Part shown: positions 60,572 through 64,000 of the stretch, in pieces
Layout: each line of letters starts with the position of its first letter
How positions within the stretch are numbered: the first letter of the stretch is position 1
Assembly: GCA_963700925.1 (NCBI GenBank)
Contig: OY969553.1
Span: 3,844,001 to 3,908,000, forward strand
Reading direction: 5' to 3'
Length of the DNA stretch: 64,000 bases
From: CAWJMD01 sp963700925
Lineage (GTDB): Bacteria > Actinomycetota > Actinomycetes > Actinomycetales > CAWJMD01
The notes under the pieces: model-generated
Told to the model about the DNA's origin: nothing
The model's database searches: none
Seen by the model: the letters and a program-made list of their open reading frames with translations, nothing else
Translations under genes and position numbers: made by a program

Positions 60572-61531
60572 ATGTTGGAGACCTCGGCGCGACTGCTCAG
60601 GCTGCTGTCGCTCCTGCAGACCAACCGGGAGTGGTCCGGAACCGAGCTCGCAGGGCGCCTGGACGTCACCGTCCGCACGCTTCGCCGTGACATCGGGCGG
60701 CTGCGGGATCTCGGCTATCCCGTTCACGCCATCCAGGGCACGCCGGGCTACCAGCTCGGGGCGGGCGCGTCGCTGCCGCCGCTGCTGCTCGACGACGACG
60801 AGGCAGTCGCCGTGGCGGTCGGCCTGCGCACTGCGGCGGGTGGCTCGGTCGCCGGGATCGAGGAGACCTCGCTGCGTGCGCTGGCCAAGCTCGAGCAGGT
60901 GCTGCCGTCACGGCTGCGCGGTCGGGTCAGGACGCTGAACACCGCAACGGTGCGGGTCGGTGGCGTGGGGCCCGCCGTGAGTCCGGACACGCTGATGGCG
61001 ATCGCCGAGGCCTGCCGCCGGCATGAACGGCTGCGCTTCGACTATGCCAGCCCACGCGGTGGAGACACCACGAGGTCCGTCGAGCCGCACAGCCTGGTCA
61101 GCCTCGGGCGGCACTGGTACCTCGTCGCCTGGGACACGGACCGCGACGACTGGCGCACCTTCCGGGTCGACCGCCTGACGCCTCGGACGCCGACTGGTCC
61201 GCGGTTCGCGCCGAGGGAACCACCGGACGGCGACGTCGCGGCCTATGTGTCGCACCAGCTCTCATCGCGGACGTGGCCGTTCCAGGCGACGGTGACCCTG
61301 CACGAGCCAGCTGAGGCCATGACCGAGCGCGTCTGGCCCGGCATGGGCGTCGTCGAGGCCGTCGACGACCGGAGCTGCCTGCTCCATCTCGGCGCCGACA
61401 CACCCTCCGCGCTCGTCTGGATGATCACCTCGGTGGACGTCGACTTCACTCTGGCCAGCGGGCCACCCGAACTGGCAGATGCCTTCCGAGAGCAGGCGAC
61501 TCGCTGCCTGCGTGCCGTCCGACCGTCGTAG
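60572..61531 (+). CDS. WYL-domain transcriptional regulator (YafY/DeoR type)
   Basis: 319 aa. N-terminal HTH_11 (SARLLRLLSLLQTNREWSGTELAGRLDVTVRTLRRDIGRLRDLGYPV), WYL domain (LRFDYASPRGGDTTRSVEPHSLVSLGRHWYLVAWDTDRDDWRTFRVDRL) and C-terminal WCX extension. Such regulators bind small ligands or nucleic acids through the WYL domain. Likely controls itself and the divergent epoxide hydrolase operon through the inverted repeat in between. Confidence 0.93.
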   Translation: MLETSARLLRLLSLLQTNREWSGTELAGRLDVTVRTLRRDIGRLRDLGYPVHAIQGTPGYQLGAGASLPPLLLDDDEAVAVAVGLRTAAGGSVAGIEETSLRALAKLEQVLPSRLRGRVRTLNTATVRVGGVGPAVSPDTLMAIAEACRRHERLRFDYASPRGGDTTRSVEPHSLVSLGRHWYLVAWDTDRDDWRTFRVDRLTPRTPTGPRFAPREPPDGDVAAYVSHQLSSRTWPFQATVTLHEPAEAMTERVWPGMGVVEAVDDRSCLLHLGADTPSALVWMITSVDVDFTLASGPPELADAFREQATRCLRAVRPS

Positions 61532-61564
61532 GTGTCGTCCCTGTGGGGCGCTGATGGGGCGCGG

Positions 61565-62452
61565 TCAGGGGCGTGGTTCGGCGACGAGCTCGTTGCGGCC
61601 GGCGAGGGCTTGGACGGTAGTGGGTGGGCTGTCGACCTGTGCTTCGCCGGGGATGGGGAGCCAGGGTCCGCCGGCGACGGAGTACTCGCCGGTGTAGTGA
61701 GTGGTCATGGTGATCGGGTAGGTGCCGCGGGCGGTGTAGGTGTGGGTGTTGCGAAGTGCCGGGTAGGCGGCGCCGGGGTCGGTCGTGGGGCCGATGACGT
61801 TGTCGGTGGTGTCACCGAAGTCCCAGGACCAGCGGGCGGCGGTGGCGCGGACCTGGACGGGGACGCCGAGCATGGTGGTGTCGAACAGGGCGGGTTCGCT
61901 GCTCGGGGTGGCGTAGACGTTGGTGGGCATGCCGACCAGGACGTTCCCGCCGGGTGGTTCGACGGTGGAGGTGCCGGCTGGCAGGGGGAGGCGTTGGAAG
62001 TCGGTGAGGGTGAAGCCGGGCAGCAGGGGGTCGGTGCCGGGGGTGTCGGGGCTGGAGCAGAAGGTGCCGACTCGCGTCCAGCCGGGTTCTCCGATGGTCA
62101 GGAGGTGGCGGCCGCGGAAGAGCCAGTACTGGTACTGGCCCGGGACGCCGCACGCGGTGGCTGCTTCCTCGCAGGGGACGTCGATGCCGGCGTTGATGTC
62201 GTTTCCGCTGCAGGCCGGGATCTTGGCGTAGGAGTACTGCGGCGGTGCGTAGGAGGCCAGGCCCGCGCCGGTGCGGTTGCCCGCTGCTTCGTCGCGGGTG
62301 TGCCGGGCCGAGCGAGTTCGACGAAGCTCCTTCATGCATGGCGGCGCTGGCGTGGGCTTGCCATCGGCCGACGGCAGTCGGAAGGTCACGACGACAGGAC
62401 TGTGGCCAGGACGAGTGCCGCTGGTACGCTGGAGGCGCCTCGAGGTACTCAT
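61565..62452 (-). CDS. PKD-domain protein, N-terminus probably damaged
   Basis: About 295 aa from ATG 62452 (other possible starts: 62335, or 62644 upstream). A mature-looking region with paired Cys (KIPACSGNDINAG..PCEEAATACGVPGQ) precedes a PKD domain (RWSWDFGDTTDNVIG...NTHTYTARGTYPITM). Relatives as I know them are secreted, but no signal peptide occurs in any in-frame extension; the upstream codons are Arg-rich and uncharacteristic. The neighbouring lipoprotein gene is frameshifted, so this locus seems to be decaying. Confidence 0.6.
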   Translation of the reverse strand: MSTSRRLQRTSGTRPGHSPVVVTFRLPSADGKPTPAPPCMKELRRTRSARHTRDEAAGNRTGAGLASYAPPQYSYAKIPACSGNDINAGIDVPCEEAATACGVPGQYQYWLFRGRHLLTIGEPGWTRVGTFCSSPDTPGTDPLLPGFTLTDFQRLPLPAGTSTVEPPGGNVLVGMPTNVYATPSSEPALFDTTMLGVPVQVRATAARWSWDFGDTTDNVIGPTTDPGAAYPALRNTHTYTARGTYPITMTTHYTGEYSVAGGPWLPIPGEAQVDSPPTTVQALAGRNELVAEPRP

Positions 62453-62597
62453 TCGCTTCCGACTCCAGCCATTACCCAGGTGTCCGTCGTCGAATGTCAG
62501 TGCGAAGCCGAGAGTTCTCGGGTGGCGAGCCCGTAACGGCTGTCGTCGTTGCGTCGTGCGGCTGTCTCGATGCCGTCCGCCTGCTCGTAGCGGACGC

Positions 62598-63055
62598 TCA
62601 CCCCGACCAGACACCACGCCTTCTTCGGGCGGTGGCGAGCGCACGGAGATCGGAGCTCAATGAAGCCACCTTCCAAGTGTCTTGCCCCTCGGCAGCTCGT
62701 GCCGGATCACGGAGAAGATGCTCGCTGCACGCCTCGCACCCGGCGTCTGAGACTGGCCTTGACCGGCTCCGATCTCGCCCGTGGCGTAGGCGTAGTTGAG
62801 CAGGTCGATCCAGTGCCGCACGAAGGCTTCGGCGCCGGCGGCGTCGCCGACCTTGGCCTCCTCGGGCATGGCGGGCACGGTGACAGTCGGGCTGGAGGTG
62901 TCGGTGGGGGACTCGCTGGTTGAGCTGGGCGATGGCGGGTTGGGCTCGTCGCCGGTGCAGCCGGTGATCAGCAGGCTGCCGACCAGCAGCGTGATCGCGA
63001 CCAGCAGCATTGACCCCAGCAGGCTTGACCCGAGGGTCCCCCGAAACGCGTGCAC
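62598..63055 (-). pseudogene. Frameshifted lipoprotein gene (DUF6318-like)
   Basis: GTG 63055 starts a lipoprotein signal (SMLLVAITLLVGSLLITGC), a Ser/Thr/Pro spacer and the segment AGAEAFVRHWIDLLNYAYATGEI. The expected continuation with CxxC (SDAGCEACSEHLLRD) lies in another frame, so one frameshift lies at about 62755-62785. Unshifted, the frame ends at 62657; in the shifted frame at 62598, both shorter than usual for the family. -10 TAGGTT (63067-63062) is six bases before the start. Confidence 0.65.
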
Positions 63056-63155
63056 GGGAGGAACCTACCTCGCCGACGAGGGGGCAAAACAACCCATAGC
63101 GCTACCTGTGGACAGTGTTCGGCGCCTGACGGCACTGTTCGGGTTGGATCGGGGC

Positions 63156-64000
63156 ATGGTGGTGACGGACTCGCATGGTGCGCCGATTCCAGTGGTGGAC
63201 GCTGCGGCGGCGCATGGGTCGGCGTTGGGTCTGCGGCGGGCGGCGGCCGCCGGGGAGGAGTGCCTGGGCCTGCTCGCAGCAGCGGTGGCTCCGGAGTGGT
63301 CGGGGGTGGCGAGCCAGGGGTACCTGGACGGTCGGGCTGCAGTGTCGCGCCGGGCCAGCGACCTGGTCGAGGCGTCGGGGGTGCTCTCGCGGGCGATCGT
63401 CGAGTTCGGTGACGAGGCCGCGATGGTGTGTGCGCGGTGGCGGTCCGAGGCCGAGCGGTTGGCCGAGCTGGAGCTGACCGTGGCGGACCCGGCCCGCGCG
63501 GGCCTGGACGTGGCCGCGCTCGGCACCTCGGGGCTCGATGCGCTGGTCGCGGACCGGGACTCGCTGCGCCTGGAGGTGGCGGCGTGGGAGCGGCGGTTCG
63601 GGGATGCATTGGCGGCGCTGGTGAGCGCGGCCCGGCAGGTCAGTGCGCTGCTGGACGACGGCGTGCTGTCGACGTCCGAGCAGCTGTGGGAGATCCCGAC
63701 CACCGTGACCGAGTTGCTGGTAGTCGAGCCGTTGGCGTTGGCCGACCTGCTGATCGATGACCCGTCGCAGGGCGACGACGTCGCGAAGTCGATGTGGCTC
63801 GGATCGGTGGAGCGGGCCCGGCACCCGATCCGGAGCCTGCAGGAGATGTTCGGGACCGAGCAGTTCGCCGACGGGCGCTGGGGCGAGGGGGTCGGGACCG
63901 GCCTGGCCACCATCGCCGGCATCTTCGGGACCAAGGGCCTGGGACGCGTGCCGGATGCCGACCTGGACACCGTCCGGCCCAGTGCGGAGGCGAGTGCCGA
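63156..64000 (+). CDS. WXG-like helical N-terminus of a large protein (partial, cut by window end)
   Basis: 281 codons open to the window end. Ala/Leu/Arg-rich helices with a W-S-G turn (LLAAAVAPEWSGVASQGYLDGRAAVSRRASDLVEASGVLSRAIVEF) resemble WXG100/ESX-type domains that lead polymorphic toxins and other type VII substrates. Any toxin domain would be beyond 64000. ATG 63156 is taken as start; GTG 63108 is also in frame and would add 16 residues. The end (GWGEGVGTGLATIAGIFG-like) hints at a membrane-active or linker segment. Confidence 0.7.
   Translation, partial: MVVTDSHGAPIPVVDAAAAHGSALGLRRAAAAGEECLGLLAAAVAPEWSGVASQGYLDGRAAVSRRASDLVEASGVLSRAIVEFGDEAAMVCARWRSEAERLAELELTVADPARAGLDVAALGTSGLDALVADRDSLRLEVAAWERRFGDALAALVSAARQVSALLDDGVLSTSEQLWEIPTTVTELLVVEPLALADLLIDDPSQGDDVAKSMWLGSVERARHPIRSLQEMFGTEQFADGRWGEGVGTGLATIAGIFGTKGLGRVPDADLDTVRPSAEASA

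Noticed and set aside
61532..62536. 334-aa Gly/Ala/Val-rich plus-strand frame after the WYL gene
   Set aside because: Antisense of the PKD-domain gene; composition is that of a mirrored coding strand.

Overview
The window is GC-rich actinobacterial chromosome. The gene order tig-clpP1-clpP2-clpX, folC-DUF4233-ndk, rne-rplU-rpmA-obgE-proB-proA and nadD-LCP-rsfS, together with frequent GTG starts and leaderless promoters, fits the Nocardioidaceae (Nocardioides-like). This placement is inferred from synteny and protein style; no 16S gene is present.

Layout. 1-3.1 kb: tail of a mau-like operon (MauE end, MauD-like thioredoxin, an unknown protein, a Tat-exported Cys-rich MauA-like protein, a MauF/CcdA-like membrane protein), then a PadR regulator with a perfect palindromic operator, a membrane protein and a Tat-exported esterase. 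5.3-9.7 kb: trigger factor and the ClpP1-ClpP2-ClpX protease with a ClgR-type box. 9.7-11.8 kb: C39-like protein, truncated haemoglobin, VOC protein. 11.8-14.7 kb: two different IS110-family transposases in tandem, the first preceded by a long structured leader that could be a bridge RNA. 14.8-25.5 kb: lipoprotein plus WXG/T7SS-like protein, valS, VIT family protein, ileS behind a T-box, flavodoxin. 25.5-38.1 kb: folC to ndk, the two radical-SAM-linked genes, and envelope-stress genes (TPM, PspA). 38.2-46.8 kb: rne, rplU, rpmA, obgE, proB, proA. 46.8-52.3 kb: macro-domain protein, trpS with a complete ribosome-mediated attenuator and 11-residue leader peptide, nadD, LCP, rsfS, histidine phosphatase, tRNA-Ala.

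52.2-57.4 kb is the remnant of an element integrated into tRNA-Ala(GGC). A copy of the tRNA 3' part lies 5.05 kb downstream, paired GTCAGCA arm-type motifs lie inside both ends, and an N-terminally deleted tyrosine integrase ends in the tRNA. Its main cargo is a 1,234-aa protein that joins a cytoplasmic HD-GYP domain, across a membrane segment, to extracellular adhesin-like repeats. Five of these repeats are nearly identical 276-bp DNA units.

57.4-64 kb: alpha/beta hydrolase, a winged-helix gene and epoxide hydrolase operon divergent from a WYL regulator with a shared operator, a PKD-domain protein, a frameshifted lipoprotein, and the start of a WXG-like protein cut by the window end.

The most noteworthy items are the HD-GYP/adhesin fusion on a tRNA-borne island, the trpS attenuator with its leaderless Trp-Trp leader peptide, the structured leader before the IS110 transposase, the MauA-like protein lacking the second cofactor tryptophan, and an IleRS whose HIGH motif reads HYGS.
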